NCBI GenBank assembly: GCA_017470505.1
Contig: JAFUYO010000005.1
Coordinates: 62,001 to 126,000, forward strand
Direction of reading: 5' to 3'
DNA: 64,000 nt
From: Butyrivibrio sp.
Lineage (GTDB): Bacteria; Bacillota; Clostridia; Lachnospirales; Lachnospiraceae
A model generated the notes under the pieces. It saw nothing but the letters and a program-made list of their open reading frames with translations. It was not told the origin of the DNA and did no database searches. Position 1 is the first letter of the stretch. The number at the start of each line of letters is the position of its first letter. This document shows, piece after piece, positions 33,470-41,847 of this stretch. The position numbers were made by a program, and so were the translations under genes.

Positions 33470-34915
33470 ATGAAGTGTCCTAATTGCGGACTGGAGATTC
33501 CGGAAGGTCATATGTACTGCGACAGCTGCGGTACAGAAATAAATTTCGTTCCGGATTTCGAACCAGAGGTTGAAAATGAAATAGATGCAACTCTTCTTGG
33601 GATGGCTGATGAGCTGAACAGGGAAGAGAAAAGGCGGCGTGAGAGAAGAGAAAAGATCAAAAGATTCTTTTCCGGTATATTAAGGAACTGGAAGCAGGTT
33701 CTTCTGGGCGCCGTGATGCTGATACTTGTGGCTGCAGCGGTTTTTGTTTTTGTGGTTTACAGAAACAGGACGTCTCTTTACTACCTCTCACTTGCTGAAA
33801 ATGCGAGGTCGTCGGGAAATATGGAGTCTGCCATAAATTACCTCAAACAGGGCAACAGAGACCACCCGGACAATCCCGATATTATTTTCAGGCTGTCGGA
33901 CTATTACCTTGAACAGGGTAGTACTGAGCAGGCTGTGGATGCACTTATGCTGATCGCAACTTCAGATGGTTTTGCGTCTGACAAGGTGGTATCTGCCTAC
34001 GAGAGTATAATCTCTATCTACAAGCAGAGCGGCGACTTTGATAAACTCTCTGACCTTCTGACCGGGAGTGACAACGAGGCTGTCCGCGCACTATATGAGA
34101 AATATGTGCCCGGGATGCCTTATATTTCGCCGTCCTCAGGTACCTATGACGAGGTGAATATCTCAATCAAAAATCTTGACGGCTCATCCAATAGTATCTA
34201 TTACACCGTCAACGACGGGGATCCTGATGCATCGAGCATACTCTACGAGAATGAGATCGTTTTAGACAGCGACGGAACCTACGACATCAAGGCTGTTGCT
34301 GTCAACGAGTACGGCATCAGAAGCGTTATCGCAAGTGAGAGCTATGTGGTTGAAAAGGGTGCGCCTGCGCCTCCCCAGGTCATGGAGGCAAGCGGTGAGT
34401 ACAACCAGAACACCATGATAGTGGCTGTGGCTGAGGCAGGCTGTTCAATTTTTTACACGACGGACGGCACTGACCCGACAAGTGAATCCAAGCAGTATGT
34501 ATCGCCTATAACAATGCCTGTAGGAAGGAGCCATTTCAGGTTTATAGCCTATAATGCAGACGGCGATTTCAGTGAGATAGTTGAGAGGGATTACCACCTT
34601 GTATACACGAGACTGGTATCGACAGAGCAGGCTGTAAATACGCTTGTAAGTACTCTTGTAAGGCTCGATATCCTGCTTGACAACACCGGCAAGGTCAGGG
34701 GTGTTGACGGGCACAATGAATATATATACAACTCAGTCATTGAGATCGAGGGGGCAGGCGAGTACTATGTGGTACTGGAAAACCATGTGTCCTACGATGG
34801 AGTTTCTACTCCAACAGGCCTTATGTACGCTGTTAACACCCACGACGGCGCAGTGAACAGACTCGGATATGACTCGAGCGGAAAATACACACTTATAACT
34901 ATTTCAAACAGATAA
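33470..34915 (+). CDS. Zinc-ribbon / TPR / chitobiase-type C-terminal domain membrane protein
   Basis: No named function. Domains in order: a zinc ribbon (Cys3, Cys6, Cys17, Cys20: CPNCGLEIPEGHMYCDSCG), a charged stretch, one membrane helix (about residues 77-97), TPR-like repeats (about 105-170, for example NMESAINYLKQGNRDHPDNPD), then one or two beta-sandwich domains of the CHB_HEX_C type (about 220-390) with SIYYTVNDGDPDASS and SIFYTTDGTDPTSES, and a C-terminal domain. The zinc ribbon would be cytoplasmic and the rest external. It starts at the base after the folD stop. A sensor, scaffold or wall-binding role is possible but unproven. Confidence 0.8.
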   Translation: MKCPNCGLEIPEGHMYCDSCGTEINFVPDFEPEVENEIDATLLGMADELNREEKRRRERREKIKRFFSGILRNWKQVLLGAVMLILVAAAVFVFVVYRNRTSLYYLSLAENARSSGNMESAINYLKQGNRDHPDNPDIIFRLSDYYLEQGSTEQAVDALMLIATSDGFASDKVVSAYESIISIYKQSGDFDKLSDLLTGSDNEAVRALYEKYVPGMPYISPSSGTYDEVNISIKNLDGSSNSIYYTVNDGDPDASSILYENEIVLDSDGTYDIKAVAVNEYGIRSVIASESYVVEKGAPAPPQVMEASGEYNQNTMIVAVAEAGCSIFYTTDGTDPTSESKQYVSPITMPVGRSHFRFIAYNADGDFSEIVERDYHLVYTRLVSTEQAVNTLVSTLVRLDILLDNTGKVRGVDGHNEYIYNSVIEIEGAGEYYVVLENHVSYDGVSTPTGLMYAVNTHDGAVNRLGYDSSGKYTLITISNR

Positions 34916-34919
34916 ATCA

Positions 34920-34948
34920 TTGAATTATTATTATTATTCGTTTATAGT
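34920..34948 (+). promoter_or_regulatory. Promoter of nfnAB
   Basis: TTGAAT (34920-34925) and TATAGT (34943-34948) are separated by 17 bases, just before the AGGAGG ribosome site at 34967-34972. Confidence 0.65.
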
Positions 34949-34978
34949 ATTTACAATAATTTTAGTAGGAGGATGACT

Positions 34979-35851
34979 ATGTTTAAGATTTTGGAGGCTC
35001 GTGAGCTTACAACGAACATTTTTCAGATGATTGTTGAGGCTCCGCGTGTGGCAAGCGCATGTCAGCCGGGCCAGTTTCTCATCATCAGGGTCCATGAGGA
35101 CGGAGAGAGAATCCCGCTGACAATTTGTGACTATGACAGAGATAAGGGGACAGTTGAGATTGTTGTCCAGGCTATCGGTGCCGAGACCTATAAGCTCTCT
35201 CACCTTAAGGCAGGAGATGAACTTGCGGACGTTGTTGGACCTTTGGGAAGACCCTCTGACCTCGTCTATGAGGACATTGAGGAGCTTAAGAAAAAGAAGA
35301 TTGTATTTATCGCCGGTGGTGTCGGAACAGCTCCTGTTTATCCGCAGGCCAAGTGGCTCAAGGAGCACGGCGTAGACTGCGATGTTATCATAGGTGCCAA
35401 GAACAAGGACCTTGTTATTCTTGAAGACAGATTCAAGGAAGTGTGCAACCTTCATATCACAACAGATGACGGTTCATACGGCAGGAGCGGAATGGTTACG
35501 GTTGCCCTTCAGGATCTCTGGAACGAGGGCAACAAGTACGATCACTGCGTGGCAATAGGCCCCATGATCATGATGAAATTCGTATGTAAACTCACAAAAG
35601 AGCTTGGGATTCCCACAGTTGTCAGCATGAATCCCATCATGGTAGACGGAACCGGAATGTGCGGCGCGTGCAGACTTACAGTCGGCGGCGAAGTAAAATT
35701 TGCCTGCGTTGACGGTCCTGAGTTTGACGGTCACAAGGTTGACTTTGATCAGGCCATGAACAGGATGAAGCTCTACAAGACTGAAGAGGGAAGACTTTAC
35801 CTTGCAGCCAAAGAAGGTGATTCTCACCATGGCGGATGCGGTAATTGCTGA
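34979..35851 (+). CDS. nfnA: NfnA-type flavoprotein subunit (ferredoxin:NADP oxidoreductase, small subunit)
   Basis: NfnA binds FAD, NAD(H) and a [2Fe-2S] cluster and pairs with NfnB to transfer electrons between NADH, reduced ferredoxin and NADP+ by flavin-based bifurcation. Seen: FAD-binding RIPLTICDYD, nucleotide-binding FIAGGVGTAPVYPQ, and the C-terminal cluster ligands in GTGMCGACRLTVGGEVKFAC. The family is shared with sulfide dehydrogenase and dihydroorotate dehydrogenase PyrK subunits; the adjacent GltA-like gene favours Nfn. ATG 34979 is used because AGGAGG lies 6 bases upstream; ATG 34973 abuts it. 290 residues. Confidence 0.87.
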   Translation: MFKILEARELTTNIFQMIVEAPRVASACQPGQFLIIRVHEDGERIPLTICDYDRDKGTVEIVVQAIGAETYKLSHLKAGDELADVVGPLGRPSDLVYEDIEELKKKKIVFIAGGVGTAPVYPQAKWLKEHGVDCDVIIGAKNKDLVILEDRFKEVCNLHITTDDGSYGRSGMVTVALQDLWNEGNKYDHCVAIGPMIMMKFVCKLTKELGIPTVVSMNPIMVDGTGMCGACRLTVGGEVKFACVDGPEFDGHKVDFDQAMNRMKLYKTEEGRLYLAAKEGDSHHGGCGNC

Positions 35852-35888
35852 TAGACAATAAACTCGAAATAAGAGGGAGATATTATAT

Positions 35889-37271
35889 ATGGATGGATTT
35901 GTAAGAGTTCCTGTACGTGAACAGGACGCAAAAGAAAGGGCAAAAAACTTCAGAGAAGTTTGCCTTGGATATAACAAAGAAGAGGCCGAGAGCGAGGCAA
36001 CAAGATGCCTCAACTGCAAGAATCCCAAGTGTGTTGAAGGGTGTCCGGTTTCTATCGACATTCCCGCATTTATCCAGCAGGTCAAGGAGGGAAATGTTGA
36101 GGGAGCATATCAGACTATCAGTAAGTCAAGTGCGCTTCCCGCAGTCTGCGGAAGAGTCTGTCCCCAGGAGAGCCAGTGTGAGGGCAGATGCGTAAGAGGT
36201 ATCAAGGGTGATCCCGTATCAATCGGCAAGCTCGAGAGATATGTCGCTGATACAGCAAGAGAGATGGGCATAGTTCCAGAGGGAGCAAAGGAAAAGAAAA
36301 ACAAGAAGGTTGCCGTTATCGGTTCAGGCCCTTCAGGTCTTACCTGCGCAGGAGATCTCGCCAAGATGGGCTACGATGTAACGATCTTCGAGGCTCTTCA
36401 CGAGGCTGGCGGAGTACTTGTTTACGGTATTCCCGAGTTCCGTCTTCCCAAGACTTCAGTTGTCAAAAAGGAGATTGAGAACGTAAAGGCTCTCGGCGTT
36501 AAGCTCGAGACTGACGTTGTTATAGGAAAATCAGTTACAATAGACGAGCTCATGGAAAAAGAGGGCTTTGAAGCTGTATTTATAGGATCTGGCGCAGGAC
36601 TTCCAAGGTTCATGAACATTCCCGGCGAGCAGGCAATGGGTGTGTTCTCTGCAAATGAGTTCCTGACAAGGTCAAACCTCATGAAGGCCTTTGATGAGAG
36701 CTCGACTACTCCTATCATGAGACCCAAGAAGTGCGTCGTTGTAGGCGGCGGTAACGTTGCCATGGACGCTGCAAGAACGGCTTTAAGGCTCGGATCGGAA
36801 GTACATGTTGTATACAGACGAGGCGAGGAAGAGCTTCCTGCCCGTAAGGAAGAAGTTGGCCACGCCAAGGAAGAGGGCATAATCTTTGACCTTCTGACAA
36901 ACCCTGTTGAGATACACGAGGATGAGAACGGCTGGGTTAAGAGCATCACCTGCATACGCATGGAGCTTGGTGAGCCCGATGAGTCCGGAAGAAGAAGTCC
37001 CGTTGAGATCCCGGGATCTGAATTTGAGATTGAGTGCGATGCGGTCATCATGTCGCTCGGAACATCACCCAATCCTCTTATTTCATCTACGACTGAGGGA
37101 CTTGACGTCAACAGGAGGAAGTGCATCGTGGCTGATGAGTCAAACGGTCAGACCTCCAAGAAGGGCGTCTTCGCCGGAGGAGATGCCGTAACAGGAGCAG
37201 CGACCGTAATCCTCGCAATGGGTGCAGGAAAGGCTGCAGCAAAGGGAATTGATGAGTACCTCTCCAAATAA
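35889..37271 (+). CDS. nfnB: NfnB / GltA-type FAD- and iron-sulfur-dependent oxidoreductase
   Basis: This is the large subunit with two [4Fe-4S] clusters and FAD. The N-terminal cluster cysteines are in CLNCKNPKCVEGCP and VCGRVCPQESQCEGRC; the FAD site is AVIGSGPSGLTCAGDLA, and the NADPH site is VVVGGGNVAMDAARTALRLG. The 460-residue length fits NfnB and glutamate synthase small subunit (GltD), which are homologous. Pairing with nfnA 37 bases upstream, with no glutamate synthase large subunit nearby, makes Nfn the better call. A terminator follows. Confidence 0.88.
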   Translation: MDGFVRVPVREQDAKERAKNFREVCLGYNKEEAESEATRCLNCKNPKCVEGCPVSIDIPAFIQQVKEGNVEGAYQTISKSSALPAVCGRVCPQESQCEGRCVRGIKGDPVSIGKLERYVADTAREMGIVPEGAKEKKNKKVAVIGSGPSGLTCAGDLAKMGYDVTIFEALHEAGGVLVYGIPEFRLPKTSVVKKEIENVKALGVKLETDVVIGKSVTIDELMEKEGFEAVFIGSGAGLPRFMNIPGEQAMGVFSANEFLTRSNLMKAFDESSTTPIMRPKKCVVVGGGNVAMDAARTALRLGSEVHVVYRRGEEELPARKEEVGHAKEEGIIFDLLTNPVEIHEDENGWVKSITCIRMELGEPDESGRRSPVEIPGSEFEIECDAVIMSLGTSPNPLISSTTEGLDVNRRKCIVADESNGQTSKKGVFAGGDAVTGAATVILAMGAGKAAAKGIDEYLSK

Positions 37272-37286
37272 AATATAACATACCGT

Positions 37287-37317
37287 TTGCCCGGGGACTT
37301 TTCTCCGGGCAATTTTT
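37287..37317 (+). terminator. Terminator after nfnAB
   Basis: TTGCCCGG (37287-37294) pairs with CCGGGCAA (37305-37312), followed by five T residues. Confidence 0.88.
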
Positions 37318-37445
37318 AAATTATGAAGAAATCTTAATAAATTTCGACGGTAAATCTTAAGATTTTCCTGCTACCATTGATTCATCAAGGTTTTTTCGAG
37401 GCATGAAATGTAGTATAATAAGAAAGATTGTTAAGTGGAGGAGAG

Positions 37446-38519
37446 ATGGATAAACAGGAAAAAATAAAGATTGCGATAACGGCGGGGATTGCGGCGGTTA
37501 TTCTTCTTATCTTCGTGCTGGTGCTGGCACTTAATACGGGTAAGAGCACAGGAAGCGACGATGAGAAGCTGAGTGAGAATATCGCGGCGTATACTGATTC
37601 AGCGGCGCTTTCTTCTGCTGATGATGCGCTTATAAAAAGCGAAGATGAAACTCAAATGAATTCTGAAGACGCATCAAAAGAAGATGACAAAAAGGATGCT
37701 TCAGCAAATGCGTCGTCTGATGATAAAGATAAATCTTCAGAGATTGTTCTGACAACACCTCAGAATAAGGATACCTCAGCAAAGTCCGTGTCAGGGAACA
37801 GCTTCTACAGCGCTTCCCAGGCAGTGCTTAAGAATAACTACAAGGGCATGAAGGTAGATGTCCCGGAGCAGCTAAAGGAGATGCTAACCTACTGGGCTGA
37901 GGGAAATACCGAGGCTGTGAGGGACCTGGCTCACCTTGCAAGGTTTGAGGCGATGTCTTATGCGCTTTCGGGGAGTAATGACTTTTACTACTACGGGGAT
38001 ACAGGATCAGACGGGAGTCCTGACGGGTACGGACTTGCGGTTTATGGAGGTGATCAGTATTACTACGGTCACTGGTCGAACGGTGTCAGGAGCGGTGAAG
38101 GGACCTGGATATCTTTTTACCCGGATTACAGCAATTATGTTGTAACCGAGCATATGTACTCAGGCGGCTGGTCGGACGATCTTCCGTCCGGACAGGGGCA
38201 GGAGCACTACGACTACAACTTTGATCTGATGAACGAGGACGATGTCTACCTGCAGAATGCCATTGGTTCATTTGTAAAGGGCATGTACGACGGCCAGATG
38301 TACATCATAACCGTTGACAGCGATGAGGACACAACTGAGTGGGTCGGAAAGTGCGATAACGGCAGCTGGGAGCAGGTTTCTTACGCCTCTCTGGGCAAGA
38401 ACAACAAGATACCTGTCCTGAGCGAGAGGGAGGATAGCGAGCACCACCTGTATATGTCCGGGGAAGGCGCCAAAAATAACGGAGTCCGCGGGATCATAAC
38501 CGGCGGAAAGAAAAAGTGA
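37446..38519 (+). CDS. Membrane-anchored MORN-repeat protein
   Basis: No named function. One membrane helix (about residues 8-30) follows a short charged start, then a Ser/Asp/Glu/Lys-rich low-complexity linker (about 35-110), then a globular part with MORN-like repeats around residues 178-265: GYGLAVYGGDQYYYGHWSNG, GEGTWISF and YSGGWSDDLPSGQGQEHY. MORN repeats bind lipids or act as scaffolds. The helix places the repeats outside the cell. ATG 37446 with GGAGGAG just upstream is chosen over an upstream TTG at 37428. TATAAT at 37414-37419 is a likely -10 box, without a clear -35. The next gene, rlmH, follows after 12 bases. Confidence 0.78.
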   Translation: MDKQEKIKIAITAGIAAVILLIFVLVLALNTGKSTGSDDEKLSENIAAYTDSAALSSADDALIKSEDETQMNSEDASKEDDKKDASANASSDDKDKSSEIVLTTPQNKDTSAKSVSGNSFYSASQAVLKNNYKGMKVDVPEQLKEMLTYWAEGNTEAVRDLAHLARFEAMSYALSGSNDFYYYGDTGSDGSPDGYGLAVYGGDQYYYGHWSNGVRSGEGTWISFYPDYSNYVVTEHMYSGGWSDDLPSGQGQEHYDYNFDLMNEDDVYLQNAIGSFVKGMYDGQMYIITVDSDEDTTEWVGKCDNGSWEQVSYASLGKNNKIPVLSEREDSEHHLYMSGEGAKNNGVRGIITGGKKK

Positions 38520-38531
38520 CGGGAAGTTTTC

Positions 38532-39014
38532 GTGATAAAGATCAGCATAATCTGTGTCGGGAAGATAAAAGAGAAATACTGGCTGGACGCCATAGGAGAG
38601 TACTCAAAGAGGCTTTCGAGGTACTGCGTTCTTAAGATCTTAGAACTTGCGGATGAGAAGACGCCGGAGGATGCTCCCGATGCAATCTGCGACCAGATCA
38701 GGAAAAAAGAGGCTGAGAGGATTCTGAAAGTCATTGATGATAAAGGCTTTGTCTGCACCCTTGAGATAAAAGGGAAGAAGATGACCTCTGAGGGCTTTTC
38801 GGATTTTCTGGATGATGCAGCTGTTCGGGGTGTGAGCCATATCCAGTTTGTCATCGGAGGGTCTCTTGGGCTTCATGATAGCGTTCTTTCAAGGTCGGAT
38901 TTGGGAGTCAGCTTCTCAGACATGACCTTTCCGCACCAGATGATGAGGGTCATACTTCTTGAGCAGATTTACAGAGCATACAGAATCATAAACGGGGAAC
39001 CGTATCACAAATAA
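38532..39014 (+). CDS. rlmH: 23S rRNA (pseudouridine-1915-N3)-methyltransferase
   Basis: RlmH (YbeA) is a SPOUT-fold methyltransferase that modifies pseudouridine 1915 in helix 69 of 23S rRNA, using S-adenosylmethionine. The 160-residue protein begins MIKISIICVGKIKEKYW and shows FVIGGSLGLHDSV (the SAM-binding knot) and the C-terminal FPHQMMRVILLEQIYRA and GEPYHK, which match the family end. Start is GTG at 38532, with GGGAAG upstream. Its stop codon touches repeat family A copy 2. Confidence 0.96.
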   Translation: MIKISIICVGKIKEKYWLDAIGEYSKRLSRYCVLKILELADEKTPEDAPDAICDQIRKKEAERILKVIDDKGFVCTLEIKGKKMTSEGFSDFLDDAAVRGVSHIQFVIGGSLGLHDSVLSRSDLGVSFSDMTFPHQMMRVILLEQIYRAYRIINGEPYHK

Positions 39015-39048
39015 GGCACTGCAGGAAGTTATTTGTTTACAGTGCCTA
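39013..39048. repeat. Palindromic repeat, family A, copy 2 (inverted)
   Basis: AGGCACTG (39014-39021) and CAGTGCCT (39040-39047) bracket GAAGTTATTTGTTTA. Its reverse complement matches copy 1 in TTAGGCACTGTAAA and ATAACTTC. The left end overlaps the rlmH stop codon, and phoH starts 16 bases after the right end. Confidence 0.7.
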
Positions 39049-39063
39049 AGTCGGGGATATTTA

Positions 39064-40113
39064 ATGAGTGAGATAACAGAGATTTCGTTGACGCTTACCG
39101 CTGATGATGAGAGAAACATCTTCGGAGGCGGTGACAGCTACATCAAAAAGATAGAGAAGAGCTTTTCCGTGGAGATAATCGACAGAAACGGAGAGCTTCA
39201 CATAATAGGTGACAAAGAGGGCGCATCGAAAGCTTCTTCGATCATCAGGGAGCTGGTGCAGCTCTCGAGAAGGGGGACAATGATAGAGGAGCAGAGCGTC
39301 GATTACGCCATTTCTCTCAAAGAGACCCCTGTCAAAAAGACAGATATACCGGGTGACAATGTCCTCACCTACATGGACAACGATATAATCTGCCACACGG
39401 TTTCCGGAAAACCTGTAAAACCAAAGACCTTGGGACAGAAGAGGTACATCGACGCAATACGCAACAAGATGATAGTCTTCGGGCTCGGACCTGCCGGCAC
39501 CGGCAAGACCTATCTTGCAATGGCAATGGCGATCACGGCGTTCCAGAGGGAAGAGGTTGGCAGGATCATCCTGACAAGGCCTGCAATAGAGGCAGGGGAA
39601 AAGCTCGGATTCCTTCCGGGGGATCTTCAGAGCAAGGTTGACCCTTACCTTCGCCCTTTGTATGACGCGCTCTATCAGATCATGGGGACAGAGAACTTTT
39701 TGAAGAACATGGAAAAGGGCCTTATCGAAGTGGCTCCCCTTGCCTATATGAGAGGGCGTACACTGGACAATGCCTTTATAATACTCGACGAAGCCCAGAA
39801 TACGACGCCCGCCCAGATGAAGATGTTCCTGACGAGGATCGGTTTTGGCTCAAAGGTGATCATAACCGGTGATGCCACGCAGAAGGACCTCTCACCCGAT
39901 ACAAGGTCGGGACTTGACGTTGCGAGTACTGTATTAAAGGGCATAGATGACATAGCTTTCTGCAACCTGACAAGTGCCGATGTAGTAAGGCACCCGCTTG
40001 TTCAGAAGATTGTCAAGGCCTATGAGGACTACGAGAAAAAGGCTGAGAACAAAAAGATTAGGAAAAATATTCAGAAGCTGGAGAGAGTAAGGACTAATGG
40101 AAAGCAGATTTAA
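39064..40113 (+). CDS. phoH: PhoH-like ATPase
   Basis: PhoH-family ATPases lie next to ybeY in most Firmicutes and are linked to RNA metabolism. The 349-residue protein has an N-terminal KH-like region (about 10-85), then the ATPase with Walker A GLGPAGTGKTYLAMAMA, Walker B FIILDEAQNTTPAQMKMFLTR in outline and the sensor GDATQKDL. Length is standard. It overlaps the next gene by 17 bases, showing tight coupling with the membrane protein and ybeY. Confidence 0.93.
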   Translation: MSEITEISLTLTADDERNIFGGGDSYIKKIEKSFSVEIIDRNGELHIIGDKEGASKASSIIRELVQLSRRGTMIEEQSVDYAISLKETPVKKTDIPGDNVLTYMDNDIICHTVSGKPVKPKTLGQKRYIDAIRNKMIVFGLGPAGTGKTYLAMAMAITAFQREEVGRIILTRPAIEAGEKLGFLPGDLQSKVDPYLRPLYDALYQIMGTENFLKNMEKGLIEVAPLAYMRGRTLDNAFIILDEAQNTTPAQMKMFLTRIGFGSKVIITGDATQKDLSPDTRSGLDVASTVLKGIDDIAFCNLTSADVVRHPLVQKIVKAYEDYEKKAENKKIRKNIQKLERVRTNGKQI

Positions 40114-41308
40114 GTTTCTAAAGGACGAGAAGCGCGTATATGCCATTATGTTCTTTTTCACCGGCATATTCGTATTTGCCTTTTCACTTATCCTTGGAAA
40201 GAACTATGAGGCGCTCCTTCGGAACACCATAGTTGCCTTTATCTTCTCAGGGAGCGTCATCTTCATGCAAAAGGATGCCCGTGAGAGAGGAAAAGATGGT
40301 TTTTCCTATGATAACTACTACAAACCTGAGAGATATTTTGTCATATATATGGTCATGGTGGTCCTTTCATGTCTCTTTTCCCTGATACCGTACGAGTTCT
40401 GGCCCTATATGGCGCTGGTTGTCATAATGGGGCTGTTTTCAAACAATGAGATAGGGATGCTCAGCGGCATTGGCTTTATAACTATCTCGGTCATGCTTGA
40501 AGCAAACGGCACCTACTCTGAGCTCTTTATGTATGTGATAGCATCGGTTGTCTCGCTGACACTCCTGCGCACTCTTTCTGAGGATACGGATATCTCGTAT
40601 CCCGTGTTTATTTCAGTTCTTGTACAGGCGCTTCTCCTTGTCGCCTGCAGCGTGCTTTTCATGAACAGGACGCTCTCGATCAACCTGTTTATACTTCCAA
40701 TTCTGAACCTGATGATAAACCTTGTAATACTCCTTTTGTTCCTCAATATGTTTGGAGTATACGTTATCCGAAAATCCAACGACATGTATATGGAGATCAA
40801 CGATTCTGCTTATCCGCTTCTTGGCTCGCTCCGTGAAAAGAGCCGGGATGAGTATTTCAGGGCAATCCACACTGGCTATCTTGCGGAGAGGATCGCTCTG
40901 GGGCTTTCTTTTAACGACAGGGCAGTGAAGGCTGTTTCCTATTACCACAGGATAGGGATTCCTGACGGCAAAAATAAGTGGGAGGATGTCGAGCACTACT
41001 ACATTGAGAATAACTTCCCGGAAGAGGCGATTGAGTATCTGCATGAGTACATTGAGCCTAGAGCCGGAGCCGCAAAGTCGAGAGAGATGCTCACGGTTCA
41101 GCTCTCTGACACATTGATCGCGTCCATCATGTATCTTATCAAAAAGGATAAAAATGCTAAAATAGATTATGACAAGCTGATTGATACCCTGTTTGACAAA
41201 AAGGAAAAAGAAGGCAATCTTAAGGAGTACAATGTCACCTACAGGGAGTTTGATGAAATGAGGAAGATTCTTAAGAAAGAGAAACTATACTATGACTTTT
41301 TACGTTGA
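40097..41308 (+). CDS. PgpH/YqfF-like membrane protein with degenerate HD domain
   Basis: It occupies the place of pgpH (cyclic-di-AMP phosphodiesterase) between phoH and ybeY. The 403 residues have about seven membrane helices (about 15-235) and a C-terminal domain aligned with the PgpH HD domain. The large extracellular 7TM-HDED domain of true PgpH (~700 residues) is missing. In the HD domain the first His is kept (AIHTGYLAERIA, His258), and so is a late Asp (VQLSDTLIASIMYL, Asp338), but the hallmark HD is YYHRIG, so Asp is replaced by Arg285. Catalysis is therefore unlikely. Overlaps of 17 bases with both neighbours indicate coupled translation. Confidence 0.75.
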   Translation: MESRFKFLKDEKRVYAIMFFFTGIFVFAFSLILGKNYEALLRNTIVAFIFSGSVIFMQKDARERGKDGFSYDNYYKPERYFVIYMVMVVLSCLFSLIPYEFWPYMALVVIMGLFSNNEIGMLSGIGFITISVMLEANGTYSELFMYVIASVVSLTLLRTLSEDTDISYPVFISVLVQALLLVACSVLFMNRTLSINLFILPILNLMINLVILLLFLNMFGVYVIRKSNDMYMEINDSAYPLLGSLREKSRDEYFRAIHTGYLAERIALGLSFNDRAVKAVSYYHRIGIPDGKNKWEDVEHYYIENNFPEEAIEYLHEYIEPRAGAAKSREMLTVQLSDTLIASIMYLIKKDKNAKIDYDKLIDTLFDKKEKEGNLKEYNVTYREFDEMRKILKKEKLYYDFLR

Positions 41309-41792
41309 GAATGAGACCGGGGCTGATTTCGGTTTTGATATCGAAAAGACAGCCATGGATGTTGCCCTTGAGGTACTCGGGAGCGAAGAGTGTGACTACG
41401 ACGTTGAGATAGGTCTTACCATCACTGACGATGAGGGTATAAGGGAGCTGAACAAAAGTTTTCGGGATATAGATGCCCCGACGGATGTTCTCTCGTTTCC
41501 AAATGTCAGCTATGAGGAGGCCGGAGATTTTTCCGTGATCGAATCAGAGAAAAACGACCTGTTCAATCCTGATACCGGAAGGATCATGTTTGGCGATATT
41601 GTGATAAATGAGATGAGGGTGAGATCCCAGGCTGAGGAGTACGGTCACAGCCTCCTCAGGGAATTTGCTTTTCTTGTGGCTCACAGTATGCTGCACCTGT
41701 GCGGGTACGATCATATCGAAGACGCCGAAGCGAAGGTAATGGAGGAGAAGCAGAGGAAAGTTTTGGATAAACTTGGGATAAGCAGAGAGTAA
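41292..41792 (+). CDS. ybeY: Endoribonuclease YbeY (16S rRNA maturation)
   Basis: YbeY is a zinc-dependent endoribonuclease needed for 16S rRNA 3'-end maturation and ribosome quality control. The 166-residue protein shows NKSFRDIDAPTDVLSFP, GDIVINEMRVRSQAEEYGHS-type segment, and the zinc motif HSMLHLCGYDH (three His). Length is normal. It overlaps the upstream gene by 17 bases. Confidence 0.96.
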   Translation: MTFYVENETGADFGFDIEKTAMDVALEVLGSEECDYDVEIGLTITDDEGIRELNKSFRDIDAPTDVLSFPNVSYEEAGDFSVIESEKNDLFNPDTGRIMFGDIVINEMRVRSQAEEYGHSLLREFAFLVAHSMLHLCGYDHIEDAEAKVMEEKQRKVLDKLGISRE

Positions 41793-41796
41793 TTAT

Positions 41797-41824
41797 GTTA
41801 CTTGTCAGGAAATTGAACAGTAAC
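41797..41824. repeat. Palindromic repeat, family C, copy 2
   Basis: A 28-base palindrome bounded by GTTAC and GTAAC, four bases after the ybeY stop. It matches the reverse complement of 14741-14767 in GTCAGGAA and TGAACAGTAAC. Confidence 0.6.
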
Positions 41825-41847
41825 GTAAGTTTTGGTGGGGAGATCAG

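Noticed and set aside
36422-37126. Long minus-strand reading frame inside nfnB
   Set aside because: Antisense to conserved nfnB sequence; its Ser/Pro-rich translation is typical of a shadow frame.
41797-41824. Family C palindrome as a ybeY terminator
   Set aside because: There is no T-run after the stem, and a related sequence lies in a 5' leader at 14741.
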